Positions 52,272 through 61,682 of a stretch of DNA of 64,000 nt are shown piece after piece. Each line of letters starts with the position of its first letter. Position 1 is the first letter of the stretch. The notes below the pieces were generated by a model that was given only the letters and a program-made list of their open reading frames with translations, did not search any database and had not been told where the DNA came from. The stretch spans positions 62,001-126,000 of the forward strand of contig CAZMOE010000004.1 of the NCBI GenBank assembly GCA_964567855.1, in the 5' to 3' direction. A program made the translations under genes and the position numbers. The stretch comes from Liminaster sp964567855. Lineage in GTDB: Bacteria > Bacteroidota > Bacteroidia > Bacteroidales > UBA3663.

Positions 52272-52772
52272 ATGTTCCGCAATAGAATCCTATCCCCCGA
52301 AGAGGCGCTCTCGCGCGCGGCGGCCTATTGCTCAAAGGGCGAACGCGCTCCGGCCGACATACGCGAAAAGCTTCTCGGATGGGGAATCGGCAGAAAAGAG
52401 GCCGAAAGCATCATCGACAGGCTTACAGACGAAAATTTTCTCTGCGAAGAGCGGTATATACGGGCTTTCATCCATGACAAATCGGCATACAACCATTGGG
52501 GACGTGTCAAAATCCGTTATGCTCTCAGATATAAACAATTGAACGAAAGTGAAATCGACCGCCTGTTGGCAGAGTGCATCGACGAAGAGAATTATCTGCA
52601 AACCCTGGCCGGAATACTGCGGTCCAAAGCACACAGTCTGCCCCGCCCGCTTACACCGGAATGCCGCCGGAAACTTTACAGCTTCGCCGCACAGCGGGGA
52701 TACGAGAGTGAGTGCATAAGTCGCGCCTTCGGTATATTGCCGGAACTGTCGCATCCCGAAGATACCGATTGA
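52272..52772 (+). CDS. recX: RecX-family regulatory protein
   Basis: 166-aa all-helical protein; RecX modulates RecA filament activity. Three-helix repeats are visible: RAAAYCSKGERAPADIREKL, RLTDENFLCEERYIRAFIHDK, and WGRVKIRYALRYKQLNESEID. It lies 43 bases after prmC and 27 before comF. recA is not in the window. Confidence 0.9.
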   Translation: MFRNRILSPEEALSRAAAYCSKGERAPADIREKLLGWGIGRKEAESIIDRLTDENFLCEERYIRAFIHDKSAYNHWGRVKIRYALRYKQLNESEIDRLLAECIDEENYLQTLAGILRSKAHSLPRPLTPECRRKLYSFAAQRGYESECISRAFGILPELSHPEDTD

Positions 52773-52799
52773 GTCACAACTTATCCCACTGCCAGCACC

Positions 52800-53483
52800 A
52801 TGTCTCTGCTTCAGGATCTGATAGAATTGTTCTTTCCCCGCACATGCCGCTATTGCCGCCGGGAGTTGGAAGCCGGAGAGCTCGGACTCTGTCTTTCCTG
52901 CCAGACGGAATTACCGCGCCTCGCGGTTTACGGTCGTGACAACCGGGCAGAAAAGGCCCTCGCCGGTAAATTTCCGTTCCAGAAAGGAGTTGCATTCTGT
53001 TATTACAAGAAAGGAAGCCGTTTTTCACATTTATTACACGAAGCCAAGTATGAGGGAAAGCCCTGGATCAACCATGATCTCGCCACCCTTTTCGCGGCTG
53101 AAATCGAGCCGGAAGGATGGCCGGGCGACATCGATCTGATCGTTCCTGTACCGATACACTGGCGGCGCCGGCTTTCCCGCGGATACAATCAATGCGAAGA
53201 AATCGCCCGCGCACTCGGCCGACGGTGGAATATCGCCGTCGAAACAAACGCCCTCTGCAAATGCCGACATACCCGGTCGCAGGTACACAGCACCTATTAT
53301 GAACGACTCTCCAACCTACGCGATAGTTTCACGGTGAAAAGCCCCGAAAAATTCATCGGCCGCCACATTCTGATCGTCGATGACGTACTGACCAGCGGCG
53401 CCACGCTGGATGCATGCGCCCACGCGTTGCTTGAAGTGCAAAGTGTAAGAATCAGTTTTCTCACATTAGGTATTTCTCTTTGA
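52800..53483 (+). CDS. comF: ComF-family phosphoribosyltransferase-like protein
   Basis: 227 aa. N-terminal zinc-finger pairs CRYC (Cys16, Cys19) and CLSC (Cys31, Cys34), then a type I phosphoribosyltransferase fold with IDLIVPVPIHWRRRLSRGYNQ and the PRPP-binding motif ILIVDDVLTSGATL. ComFC proteins take part in DNA uptake in competent bacteria, and some are linked to NAD or nucleotide salvage. Third gene of the prmC-recX-comF group. Confidence 0.9.
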   Translation: MSLLQDLIELFFPRTCRYCRRELEAGELGLCLSCQTELPRLAVYGRDNRAEKALAGKFPFQKGVAFCYYKKGSRFSHLLHEAKYEGKPWINHDLATLFAAEIEPEGWPGDIDLIVPVPIHWRRRLSRGYNQCEEIARALGRRWNIAVETNALCKCRHTRSQVHSTYYERLSNLRDSFTVKSPEKFIGRHILIVDDVLTSGATLDACAHALLEVQSVRISFLTLGISL

Positions 53484-53545
53484 TAAAAATATCCGGGATG
53501 AATCTTTTTTGAAGTCGAAAAGTACTTATTGTTATTTTTTCAAAT

Positions 53546-53553
53546 TATATTTG
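53546..53553 (+). promoter_or_regulatory. Candidate -7 box of pyrE
   Basis: TATATTTG matches TAnnTTTG 88 bases before pyrE; the nearest TTG (53529-53531) is too close for a standard -33. Confidence 0.5.
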
Positions 53554-53641
53554 TGGCTTGAAGTAAGCATCATGGCTTATTCAAACACCTGATATTAAAA
53601 AAATCATCCGTCCGATATACATTCACTAACAATAAACAAAA

Positions 53642-54280
53642 ATGAAAACACTGTCACGTCTGGTTGCCGAAAAGCTCCTTGCCATCAAGGCCGTCAAGCT
53701 TCAGCCAAAAAATCCTTTCACATGGGCTTCCGGATGGAAGTCGCCGATCTATTGCGATAACCGGAAGACGTTATCCTATCCTGAAATCCGCACGATCATC
53801 AAAACCGGCATCTGCTCCACCATACAGCAGAATTTCGGTCAGATAGACGCCATTGCCGGTGTCGCAACTGGAGCCATCGCCCAAGGTGCGCTGGTGGCAG
53901 ACGCCCTCGGCGTTCCCTTCGTCTACGTCCGCTCCGCACCTAAGGATCACGGACTCGAAAATCTCATCGAAGGCGACCTGAGACCGGGTTGGAAAGTTGT
54001 GGTTGTCGAAGACCTTATCTCTACCGGTGCCAGCAGTCTCAAGGCTGTGGAGGCTGTCCGTAAACAACAGTGTGACGTGGTCGGCATGGTGGCCATATTC
54101 TCCTATCTTTTCCCCACCGCCGCCGAGGCCTTCGCTAAAGCCGACGTGAAACTCCTTACCCTCAGCAATTATGAAGAGGTCCTCGAAGAGGCCGTCGCCA
54201 CCGATTATATCGCAGCCGAAGACATCGACATTCTGAAGGAATGGCGCAAGAATCCGGCCGCTTGGGATCCTTATAAATAA
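53642..54280 (+). CDS. pyrE: Orotate phosphoribosyltransferase
   Basis: Converts orotate and PRPP to orotidine 5'-phosphate in pyrimidine synthesis. 212 aa; FTWASGWKSPIYCDNRKTLSYP, GVATGAIAQGALVAD, FVYVRSAPKDHG, and PRPP motif VVVVEDLISTGASSLKAVE. Followed by a terminator hairpin; pyrF is not adjacent. Confidence 0.96.
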   Translation: MKTLSRLVAEKLLAIKAVKLQPKNPFTWASGWKSPIYCDNRKTLSYPEIRTIIKTGICSTIQQNFGQIDAIAGVATGAIAQGALVADALGVPFVYVRSAPKDHGLENLIEGDLRPGWKVVVVEDLISTGASSLKAVEAVRKQQCDVVGMVAIFSYLFPTAAEAFAKADVKLLTLSNYEEVLEEAVATDYIAAEDIDILKEWRKNPAAWDPYK

Positions 54281-54294
54281 GATTGTCCATCCGA

Positions 54295-54341
54295 TGACGG
54301 CGATAGGCATCCTCCGGGTGCTTGTTGCCGTCAGCTATTTT
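54295..54341 (+). terminator. Terminator after pyrE
   Basis: TGACGGC (54295-54301) pairs with GCCGTCA (54327-54333), with an inner eight-position stem (AGGCATCC with GGGTGCTT, two G-T pairs) and CTATTTT after it. Confidence 0.65.
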
Positions 54342-54358
54342 ACAAACCACATTCTATC

Positions 54359-54769
54359 ATGACAAAAATCGAAAGCTCGGTACAGACCATCCATGCCGCT
54401 CAAGAGGCTATTTACAATAAACTTTCCGATCTCAGTAATCTCGAAGCCCTGAAAGGACTCATTCCGGAAGATAAGATCCAAGACTTCCGCTGCGACCGCG
54501 ACAGCGTTTCTTTTTCTGCTGCCATGGCCGGCCCCATGTGCATCCGGATCGTGGATCGCGAGCCCCTTAAAACCATTAAATTCGGCTCCGATCAGTCTCC
54601 TGTCTCCTTTAATCTCTGGATACAGCTCATAGGAACGGCCCCCTATGAAACCAAAATGAAAATCACCCTGCATGCCGACATCCCATTCTATCTGAAACCC
54701 ATGATCGGCGGCAAATTAAAAGACGGCGTTGAAAAAATGGCCGAAATGCTGACCCGGCTTCCCTATTAA
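54359..54769 (+). CDS. SRPBCC-superfamily protein
   Basis: 136-aa cytoplasmic protein of the START/Bet v1-like fold, judged by the N-terminal ESSVQTIHAAQEAIYNKLSDLSNLEAL and the closing helix KPMIGGKLKDGVEKMAEML. This gene is commonly found after pyrE in Bacteroidales. Ligand and role unknown. Confidence 0.82.
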   Translation: MTKIESSVQTIHAAQEAIYNKLSDLSNLEALKGLIPEDKIQDFRCDRDSVSFSAAMAGPMCIRIVDREPLKTIKFGSDQSPVSFNLWIQLIGTAPYETKMKITLHADIPFYLKPMIGGKLKDGVEKMAEMLTRLPY

Positions 54770-54821
54770 AACCGGAAATACGGCACCCGGCGATACCGGC
54801 ATAGATTTTCTCCTCTCGGTA

Positions 54822-54850
54822 GCGGCCGTTCTTTCCGGCCGCATCGTTTT
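54822..54850 (+). terminator. Terminator before argH
   Basis: GCGGCCG (54822-54828) pairs with CGGCCGC (54836-54842), seven-base loop, followed by ATCGTTTT. Confidence 0.75.
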
Positions 54851-54873
54851 AATCACACAATTTTCTACCGCTT

Positions 54874-56211
54874 ATGAAACTCTGGGAAAAATCCGTTCAG
54901 GTGGATAAGGACATCGAACGTTATACCATCGGCCACGATCGCGAAATGGACCTTTATCTGGCGCCGTTCGATATACTCGGATCGATGGCACACATCACCA
55001 TGCTTGAAAGTATCGGCCTCCTCTCGGCTGAAGAACTGCGCGTGCTGTTGGCCGAAATGCGCAAGATCTATGAAGATGCCACCGGCGGAAATTTTGAGAT
55101 CGAGGAGGGAATCGAAGATGTCCACTCGGAGGTGGAACTGCTATTAACGCGTCGTTTAGGCGACATCGGAAAAAAAATACACAGCGGCAGGTCTCGTAAC
55201 GACCAGGTTCTGGTGGATTTGAAGCTTTTCATGAGACATGAAATCCGGGAAATCACGGCTGCAACCGTCCGATTGTTCGAAATGCTGATCCGACAAGGAA
55301 AACGATACGCCCATGTGCTCATGCCCGGCTACACCCATCTGCAGGTTGCCATGCCCTCTTCATTCGGACTCTGGTTCGGCGCATACGCAGAAAGCCTGGT
55401 CGACGATCTCACCGTCCTGCAGGCAGCCTATCGCGTCACCAACCGTAACCCACTCGGTTCGGCCGCAGGCTACGGTTCCTCATTCCCATTAGACAGGCAG
55501 ATGACCACCGACCTGCTGGGTTTCGACAGCATGGATTATAATGTAGTGTATGCGCAAATGGGCCGCGGCAAAGTAGAACGTATCGTAGCGCAGGCATTGG
55601 GCGGCATCGCAGCCACCATAGCCAAACTCTCTTTTGACGCGTGCATGTTTTCGTCACAGAATTTCGGCTTCATCAAACTGCACGATGCCTTCACGACCGG
55701 TTCCAGCATCATGCCCCACAAAAAGAACCCCGACGTGTTCGAGTTAACCCGTGCAAAATGTAACAAGATCCAGTCCGTGCCCGAACAAATCATGCTCATC
55801 GCCAACAATCTCCCCTCCGGCTACTTCAGAGATCTTCAAATTATCAAAGAAACCTTCTTACCTACCTTTGGAGAGCTTAAAGACTGCCTGAAAATGGTTA
55901 CCCTCATGATGGAACATATTACCGTCAACGAGCACATCCTGGATGATCCCCGTTATGACCTGATATTTTCTGTGGAAGAGGTCAACCGGCTTGCAGCAGA
56001 GGGAATGCCATTCCGCGATGCCTACAAAAAAGTAGGACTTAACATCGAGGCCGGACAATTCAGGCCTCAAAAAGAGGTTCATCACACACACGCCGGAAGC
56101 ATCGGCAACCTCTGTCTCGATAAAATCGAGCAACTGATGCAGAAAACCGTCGACGGATTCCATTTCGAGCGGGCGGAACAGGCTATTGAAAGGCTCATAA
56201 AGAATCCGTGA
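54874..56211 (+). CDS. argH: Argininosuccinate lyase
   Basis: Cleaves argininosuccinate to arginine and fumarate. 445 aa; fumarase/aspartase superfamily with DVHSEVELLLTRRLG, HSGRSRNDQVLVDLKLF, MPGYTHLQVAMP, and the signature GSSIMPHKKNPD. Other arg genes are not nearby. The start 32 bases after a terminator suggests its own promoter in a short interval, which I could not assign. Confidence 0.96.
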   Translation: MKLWEKSVQVDKDIERYTIGHDREMDLYLAPFDILGSMAHITMLESIGLLSAEELRVLLAEMRKIYEDATGGNFEIEEGIEDVHSEVELLLTRRLGDIGKKIHSGRSRNDQVLVDLKLFMRHEIREITAATVRLFEMLIRQGKRYAHVLMPGYTHLQVAMPSSFGLWFGAYAESLVDDLTVLQAAYRVTNRNPLGSAAGYGSSFPLDRQMTTDLLGFDSMDYNVVYAQMGRGKVERIVAQALGGIAATIAKLSFDACMFSSQNFGFIKLHDAFTTGSSIMPHKKNPDVFELTRAKCNKIQSVPEQIMLIANNLPSGYFRDLQIIKETFLPTFGELKDCLKMVTLMMEHITVNEHILDDPRYDLIFSVEEVNRLAAEGMPFRDAYKKVGLNIEAGQFRPQKEVHHTHAGSIGNLCLDKIEQLMQKTVDGFHFERAEQAIERLIKNP

Positions 56212-56285
56212 CATTGGCCGGCGGGACGGAGTCAAACAAAAAGATGCTGTCAACAGTTTTTACAATAAAAAAGACTTTTCAAACC

Positions 56286-56810
56286 ATGTATCTGAACAAA
56301 AATCTACGGACGAAAGGATTCCTGACCGCCATTTTTTTCCTTACGGTAACGGCCTGCGATGATAGCTTCATGGAAAGTCCGGTACCAATGCCGGCGTATG
56401 TATCATATAGCTGCAATGTAGAGACAGTCAATGCCATTATGCAACAACTCGGCCAGGCTCAGCTAAGCACCCCGGGAGGCTATGTGCGTATCTACGACCG
56501 CAGAACCATTTCAGTGTCCGATTATATAGGCATCGGCGGTCTTCTGCTACTGCAAAATTACGAGCAGCAATATTATGCGTTTGATCTCGCCTGCCCCTAT
56601 TGCTATAAAAGCTATGGACAGAGCATTCATCGCATAGAAATGGCGGATGCCCTGACTGCATCCTGTCCGAACTGCGGCTCACAGTTCGGCGCTGTGATTT
56701 ACGGTAGTCCTGCACCTACTGCCGGGCCGGCCAATACCAAGAACTACATACTGAGACAATATCGGGCAAACCTGATGGGAGACGGCATGACACTTTTCGT
56801 CTCAAAATAA
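56286..56810 (+). CDS. Lipoprotein with CPxC...CPxC ribbon (Rieske-like)
   Basis: 174-aa lipoprotein (signal to TVTAC, Cys24). The mature part contains CPYC (Cys103, Cys106) and CPNCGSQF (Cys127, Cys130), then a short beta-rich tail (NYILRQYRANLMGDGMTLFVS). The layout recalls Rieske-like/zinc-ribbon lipoproteins conserved in Bacteroidales, but all four ligands are Cys where a true Rieske centre would use two His, so zinc binding is more likely. The frame is open from 56208; the ATG at 56286 begins the lipoprotein signal. Confidence 0.75.
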   Translation: MYLNKNLRTKGFLTAIFFLTVTACDDSFMESPVPMPAYVSYSCNVETVNAIMQQLGQAQLSTPGGYVRIYDRRTISVSDYIGIGGLLLLQNYEQQYYAFDLACPYCYKSYGQSIHRIEMADALTASCPNCGSQFGAVIYGSPAPTAGPANTKNYILRQYRANLMGDGMTLFVSK

Positions 56811-56936
56811 AACCCCGAAACCGAAATTTTCCGTATTTGCAGCCGAAGCGAGAGCTATTTTTCCAAAATAAACCGAGCCGGAGAATAAAACGTTATGCTT
56901 CATAACATAACTCATCCTCTTTATACTCCTGTCGGT

Positions 56937-57935
56937 ATGATAAAAATCGTTTTCTTCGGAACAAAGTCTTATGACATCGACATTTTCAACGAAGTCAATA
57001 AAAACTTCGGTATGGAAATGAAATTTTTCAAAAGCCATATCAATCTGGACAATATCACCCTGACCAAAGGGGCCGATACTGTCTGCGTATTTGTCAACGA
57101 TATAGTTGATGCGGACATCATACGTGCCCTTGCCACACTGGGCGTAAAACTCATAGCCCTGCGTTGCGCAGGATTCAATAACGTAGACCTTAGCGCAGCA
57201 GCAAAAGCAGGAATCAGAGTAGTCCGCGTCCCATCCTATTCCCCCCATGCCGTAGCAGAATTTACCCTCGGTCTCATTCTTTCCCTCAACCGGCAGATAC
57301 CTCGTGCCGTAGCCCGAACCCGCGACGGCAATTTCTCCCTGCGGGGGCTCCTCGGGTTCGATCTTTATCGAAAAACCATCGGGTTCATCGGCACCGGAAA
57401 AATCGCCAGAATATTGATCCGGATGCTTAGCGGATTCGGCATGAACATGCTGGCCTACGACCCTTTCCCTGACGCGGAATTCGCCCAGAGATCCGGCATT
57501 CGGTATGTCAGTCTCGAAACATTGTATGCATCATCCGATATCATCACCCTTCACTGCCCGCTCACCGAAAGCACACGCTACATCATCGACCGCGGCAGCA
57601 TCGCCCAAATGAAAGAGGGAGTCATGATCATCAATACCGGACGCGGACTGCTGATTCATACAGACGCCCTGATCGAAGGACTGAAAAGCCATAGAATCGG
57701 CTCGGCCGCACTGGATGTATATGAGGAAGAAGGCGATTATTTTTACGAAGACGTTTCAGATAGTTTCATCGACGACGACACATTGGCCCGCCTGCTTTCT
57801 TTCAACAATGTTATCGTCACTTCACATCAGGCCTATTTCACCCGGGAAGCCCTTTACAATATTGCGGAAACCACATTACAAAGTATCAGAGACTTCCGCG
57901 AAGGCCGGGAACTCACCAATGAGGTAAAAGGATAG
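56937..57935 (+). CDS. ldhA: D-lactate dehydrogenase (2-hydroxyacid dehydrogenase family)
   Basis: 332 aa, the length of E. coli LdhA (329). NAD-binding GTGKIA at 152-157; catalytic triad region with RCAGFNNVDL, TGRGLLIHTDALIEGL (Arg), LDVYEEEGDYFYED (Glu) and TSHQAYFTREAL (His). The segment YEEEGDYFYED is the D-LDH type rather than the phosphoglycerate type. The ATG at 56937 (MIKIVFFGTKSYD) is preferred to one 14 codons upstream. It would form D-lactate from pyruvate in fermentation. Confidence 0.9.
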   Translation: MIKIVFFGTKSYDIDIFNEVNKNFGMEMKFFKSHINLDNITLTKGADTVCVFVNDIVDADIIRALATLGVKLIALRCAGFNNVDLSAAAKAGIRVVRVPSYSPHAVAEFTLGLILSLNRQIPRAVARTRDGNFSLRGLLGFDLYRKTIGFIGTGKIARILIRMLSGFGMNMLAYDPFPDAEFAQRSGIRYVSLETLYASSDIITLHCPLTESTRYIIDRGSIAQMKEGVMIINTGRGLLIHTDALIEGLKSHRIGSAALDVYEEEGDYFYEDVSDSFIDDDTLARLLSFNNVIVTSHQAYFTREALYNIAETTLQSIRDFREGRELTNEVKG

Positions 57936-57944
57936 TTCCGCCGT

Positions 57945-57982
57945 CAGCATGCCGGGTGCGACGGCATCCGGCATGCTGTTCT
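57945..57982 (+). terminator. Terminator after ldhA
   Basis: CAGCATGCCGG (57945-57955) pairs perfectly with CCGGCATGCTG (57968-57978), followed by TTCTTG. The next 200 bases are AT-rich with no gene. Confidence 0.75.
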
Positions 57983-58180
57983 TGTCAAAAAATCAGCAAG
58001 CACCGCCACATATTTTTCTGCTTTGATACACACATCCAGCGCCATTCAGAATATGATTAAAAAAAGAAGTTATGTTTTTCTAACAGACATTTTAGGGTAA
58101 CATCCTTACATTCTTTGTTAAAACTCTAAATTTATTTTCATTTTTTCATTCCTTTTACACGATATTGACCATAAAGCCAT

Positions 58181-58188
58181 TATCTTTG
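58181..58188 (+). promoter_or_regulatory. -7 box of the second dcw block
   Basis: TATCTTTG is a perfect TAnnTTTG. A -33 match at standard spacing is not visible. Predicted start near 58193, 85 bases before murG. Confidence 0.55.
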
Positions 58189-58277
58189 TGGTCTTTGAGA
58201 TTTTATCATTCAAAAATAATAAAATGCCGTCTCAAAACATAACAGCGGCAATAAAATCGAAATTAAAAGATTCAGAC

Positions 58278-59381
58278 ATGAAAATTGCAATAAGCGGCGG
58301 GGGAACAGGAGGCCATATATTCCCTGCAATCGCCATCGCTAACGCCATCAAAAACCTCCGGCCCGACGCGGAAATCCTCTTCATCGGAGCATCGGGTCGC
58401 ATGGAGATGGAAAAAGTTCCTGCCGCGGGCTATACCATCGTCGGACTCCCTGTAAGAGGCTTTTTCCGCCCTCTTTACAACCCTAAAAATATCGGGGTGC
58501 TGGTTGACTTGATGAAAAGTCAGCGGCTGGCGCGTAAGACCTTGTGCAACTTTCAGCCGGATGCCGCTGTCGGAGTCGGCGGATACGCCAGCGGCCCGAC
58601 CCTCAACATGGCCCATAAAATGGGAATCCCCTGCATCATACAGGAACAGAATTCCTATGCCGGCGTCACCAATAAATTGTTGGCTAAAAAGGCCTCGGTG
58701 ATCTGCGTAGCCTACGAAAACATGGGACGCTTCTTCCCGGCCGAAAAAATAGTCATGACCGGCAATCCGGTCAGGCAATCCCTGCTGGCAGAAAAGAGCG
58801 GCAAGGCGGAGGCCCGCGACAAAATGGGTCTGGATCCCGACAAACCGACAATACTGGTGATCGGTGGCAGTCTTGGAGCACGGACCATCAACGAGAGCAT
58901 TGCCGGCGGCATCGCCCGCTTCACCGAAAAGGGAATTCAAGTGCTTTGGCAAACCGGGAAAAACTACGCCGGGGACTGTATCAGCCGAACCCGGGAAAAC
59001 GGAAGCACCTCAGTGCATCCGACAGCGTTCATCGCCGACATGGCGACCGCCTACCGGGCCGCCGATGTGGTCATATCACGAGCCGGCGCCAGTTCGATTT
59101 CCGAGCTCTGCCTTTTAGGCAAAGCGGCGATTCTTGTACCGTCACCGAATGTCGCCGAAGACCATCAGACGAAAAACGCCCGCGCCCTCTCCGATCGTAA
59201 CGCCGCCATTTTTATCGCCGATCAGGAGGCCGGAGCACAGCTTGTCGACACAGCCATCGCCCTCATCCAGGATACCGCGAAGTGCCACCTCCTGGAAGAA
59301 AACATCAAGAAACTGGCTCTCTATGACAGCGCGGAAAAAATCGCCAGACTGGTAATCGAAAAGGCCGAATCCCACACCTGA
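58278..59381 (+). CDS. murG: Lipid II synthase MurG (GlcNAc transferase)
   Basis: Peripheral membrane glycosyltransferase that adds GlcNAc to lipid I. 367 aa; N-terminal glycine loop in MKIAISGGGTGGHIFPA, VGVGGYASGPTLNMAH, QEQNSYAGVTNKLLA, TGNPVRQSL, GGSLGARTIN, and SRAGASSISELCLLGKAAILVP with AEDHQTKNA. In-frame ATGs at 58188 and 58224 lie at or just past the promoter and encode AT-rich non-family residues; 58278 is chosen. First gene of the second dcw block. Confidence 0.95.
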   Translation: MKIAISGGGTGGHIFPAIAIANAIKNLRPDAEILFIGASGRMEMEKVPAAGYTIVGLPVRGFFRPLYNPKNIGVLVDLMKSQRLARKTLCNFQPDAAVGVGGYASGPTLNMAHKMGIPCIIQEQNSYAGVTNKLLAKKASVICVAYENMGRFFPAEKIVMTGNPVRQSLLAEKSGKAEARDKMGLDPDKPTILVIGGSLGARTINESIAGGIARFTEKGIQVLWQTGKNYAGDCISRTRENGSTSVHPTAFIADMATAYRAADVVISRAGASSISELCLLGKAAILVPSPNVAEDHQTKNARALSDRNAAIFIADQEAGAQLVDTAIALIQDTAKCHLLEENIKKLALYDSAEKIARLVIEKAESHT

Positions 59382-59468
59382 CATCCACCAGCTACCGGAT
59401 AAAACCGAACCGGCAGGCAACCGGCGGCCTCCAATTACAGACCACATCTCAAACCGATAACATTAGAC

Positions 59469-60899
59469 ATGCAACCACTCGATATAGATCATTTCAAAAA
59501 CTTGTATTTCGTCGGTGCCGGAGGCATCGGCATGAGCGCGCTGGAGCGATACTTCCATGCCGAAGGATTCACCGTCGGCGGCTACGACCGGACTCCCTCC
59601 GACCTGACCGATACCCTCATCCGCGAAGGCATCGATATCCACTACGAAGATAATATCGGAAGCGTCAAAGACTGTTTCAAAGATCCGGAAACAACTCTGA
59701 TCGTCTATACGCCTGCCATCCCCTCCGACCACGGCGAACTCACCTACTTCCGCAACGGAGGCTTCCAAATCGTCAAAAGAGCCCAGTTGCTCGGTATGAT
59801 AACATGCGCCAAGCGCGGTATCTGTATTGCCGGCACCCACGGAAAAACCACGACTTCCGGAATGGTGGCACATCTGCTGAAACAAAGCCATGTAGACTGC
59901 AATGCATTCCTCGGCGGAATCCTGAAACCGTATAACAGCAACCTGATGCTCTCCGATACATCGGACCTGACAGTTATCGAGGCCGATGAATTCGACCGTT
60001 CTTTCCATACACTCAGTCCCTATATGGCGGTGATCACATCCTGTGATCCCGATCACCTGGATATCTACGGAACAGAGACCGCCTATCGCGAGAGTTTTGC
60101 CCACTTCACCTCTCTGATCCGTCCCGGCGGAACGCTACTGCTGCACACAGGCGTGAAAGTGGAATCCCGTCTTGCGGAGGGGACCACCTTGCTGACTTAT
60201 TCCGTCAACGGCGACACCGATTTCATCGCCCACAATGTCCGCATCGGTAACGGCTCCATTTTATTCGATTTCAAGGCCATGCCCGGTGCTTGCCCGGCCT
60301 ATCCGGAGGGCATCGACATGGTAGATATGGAAATCGGCGTTCCGGTTCCCATCAATGTGGATAATGCCACCGCCGCGCTCGCCGTCGGATTGCTCAACAA
60401 CTGTACGGAAACCGAATTACGCGCCGCGTTAAGGACCTTCGGCGGAGCAAAACGCCGTTTCGACTTCTACGTAAAGACCGATAAGCTGGTGCTCATGGAT
60501 GACTACGCCCATCACCCCGACGAAATCCGCGCAAGTCTGGGTTCCGTAAAAGCCCTTTTCCCCGGCCGCAAGCTGACCGTCGTCTTCCAGCCGCATCTTT
60601 ACACCCGCACCCGGGATTTAGCCGATGGCTTCGCCGAGGCGCTCTCTCTGGCCGACAGATGTATTCTTCTACCGATCTATCCGGCACGCGAACAGCCCAT
60701 CGAAGGAGTTTCTTCAGAAATGTTGCTGAACCGCATGACCGTCGGAGAACGCGAAATCTGCCCGAAAGAGACCCTGATTCCCCGACTCGCGGAATTACAA
60801 ACTGCGGGCGAAATCGATCTCTTGGTTATGATGGGGGCCGGCGACATAGAACGGCTGGTCATCCCCGTAAAAGAGGCCCTACAGCCACAACATCCTTAA
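59469..60899 (+). CDS. murC: UDP-MurNAc:L-alanine ligase
   Basis: First Mur ligase of the stem peptide. 476 aa; N-terminal YFVGAGGIGMSALERYFH, ATP loop AGTHGKTTTS at 121-130, EADEFDRSFHTLSP, SCDPDHLDIYG, and DDYAHHPDEIRASL in the C-terminal part. It lies 87 bases after murG. Confidence 0.96.
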   Translation: MQPLDIDHFKNLYFVGAGGIGMSALERYFHAEGFTVGGYDRTPSDLTDTLIREGIDIHYEDNIGSVKDCFKDPETTLIVYTPAIPSDHGELTYFRNGGFQIVKRAQLLGMITCAKRGICIAGTHGKTTTSGMVAHLLKQSHVDCNAFLGGILKPYNSNLMLSDTSDLTVIEADEFDRSFHTLSPYMAVITSCDPDHLDIYGTETAYRESFAHFTSLIRPGGTLLLHTGVKVESRLAEGTTLLTYSVNGDTDFIAHNVRIGNGSILFDFKAMPGACPAYPEGIDMVDMEIGVPVPINVDNATAALAVGLLNNCTETELRAALRTFGGAKRRFDFYVKTDKLVLMDDYAHHPDEIRASLGSVKALFPGRKLTVVFQPHLYTRTRDLADGFAEALSLADRCILLPIYPAREQPIEGVSSEMLLNRMTVGEREICPKETLIPRLAELQTAGEIDLLVMMGAGDIERLVIPVKEALQPQHP

Positions 60900-60911
60900 A
60901 ATCATCATATC

Positions 60912-61652
60912 GTGTTCAAAACCGCACTCAAAATCATCGGCTCTACGCTATTGATCGGCTATCTGTTCATCGCCGGATTCATCTATGCCGTCAACCGGAA
61001 TCCCGCCCGTTATCGGGATTACCGTATCGAATTCCGCGATACGGCAGAGACCTCGTTTTTGAGGGAAAACGACATCCGGGCCATGATGAAACAGGCCGGA
61101 TTTTCTCCCAAAGGCAAGCGAATCGATGCCTTCGACACTCATGTTTTGTCTCAGCATCTGGAACAAAACAAGCTGATCCGCCAGGCGCGCTGCTACCACA
61201 CACCGGACAGCATCCTGCGTATAGACATCTACCAACGTCATCCCATTATGAGGATCCAGACAGAGCGCGGCCACAATTACTATATAGATCATGACGGGGA
61301 ACTGATGCCGATGCATGCCAATGCACCAGCTTTGAAGTTACCGCTGGCCACAGGCAACATTCACGAGCAACTGGCCCGCACGCGGCTGTATGAATTTGCC
61401 CTCTTTCTTCAGAAGAACCGCTTCTGGCGCAGCAACATCGTGCAGATACATGTCACTCAGAAAGAGGAAGTGGAACTGATTCCGCGTGTCGGAGACCATA
61501 TCATCAAGTTAGGAACATTCGACAACTATGAAAAGAAGCTCGATAACCTGCTTACTTTTTACAAGAAAGTGCTTAACAAGAAAGGCTGGAACGCTTACCG
61601 AAGCATCAGTCTCAAATTCGACGGGCAGGTCATCGGTGAAAAAAACGAATAA
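60912..61652 (+). CDS. ftsQ: Cell-division protein FtsQ/DivIB
   Basis: 246-aa bitopic protein: N-terminal membrane span (IIGSTLLIGYLFIAGFIYAV), a POTRA-like region (YRIEFRDTAETSFLRENDIRAMM to RIDIYQRHPIMRI) and a beta domain (NYYIDHDGELMPM, VELIPRVGDHIIKLGTFDNYEKKL). The start is GTG at 60912, 12 bases after the murC stop; no ATG is better placed. Position between murC and ftsA confirms the identity. Confidence 0.9.
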   Translation: MFKTALKIIGSTLLIGYLFIAGFIYAVNRNPARYRDYRIEFRDTAETSFLRENDIRAMMKQAGFSPKGKRIDAFDTHVLSQHLEQNKLIRQARCYHTPDSILRIDIYQRHPIMRIQTERGHNYYIDHDGELMPMHANAPALKLPLATGNIHEQLARTRLYEFALFLQKNRFWRSNIVQIHVTQKEEVELIPRVGDHIIKLGTFDNYEKKLDNLLTFYKKVLNKKGWNAYRSISLKFDGQVIGEKNE

Positions 61653-61682
61653 ACTCAAAACCCTCCGTAAATCCTTATAAAA

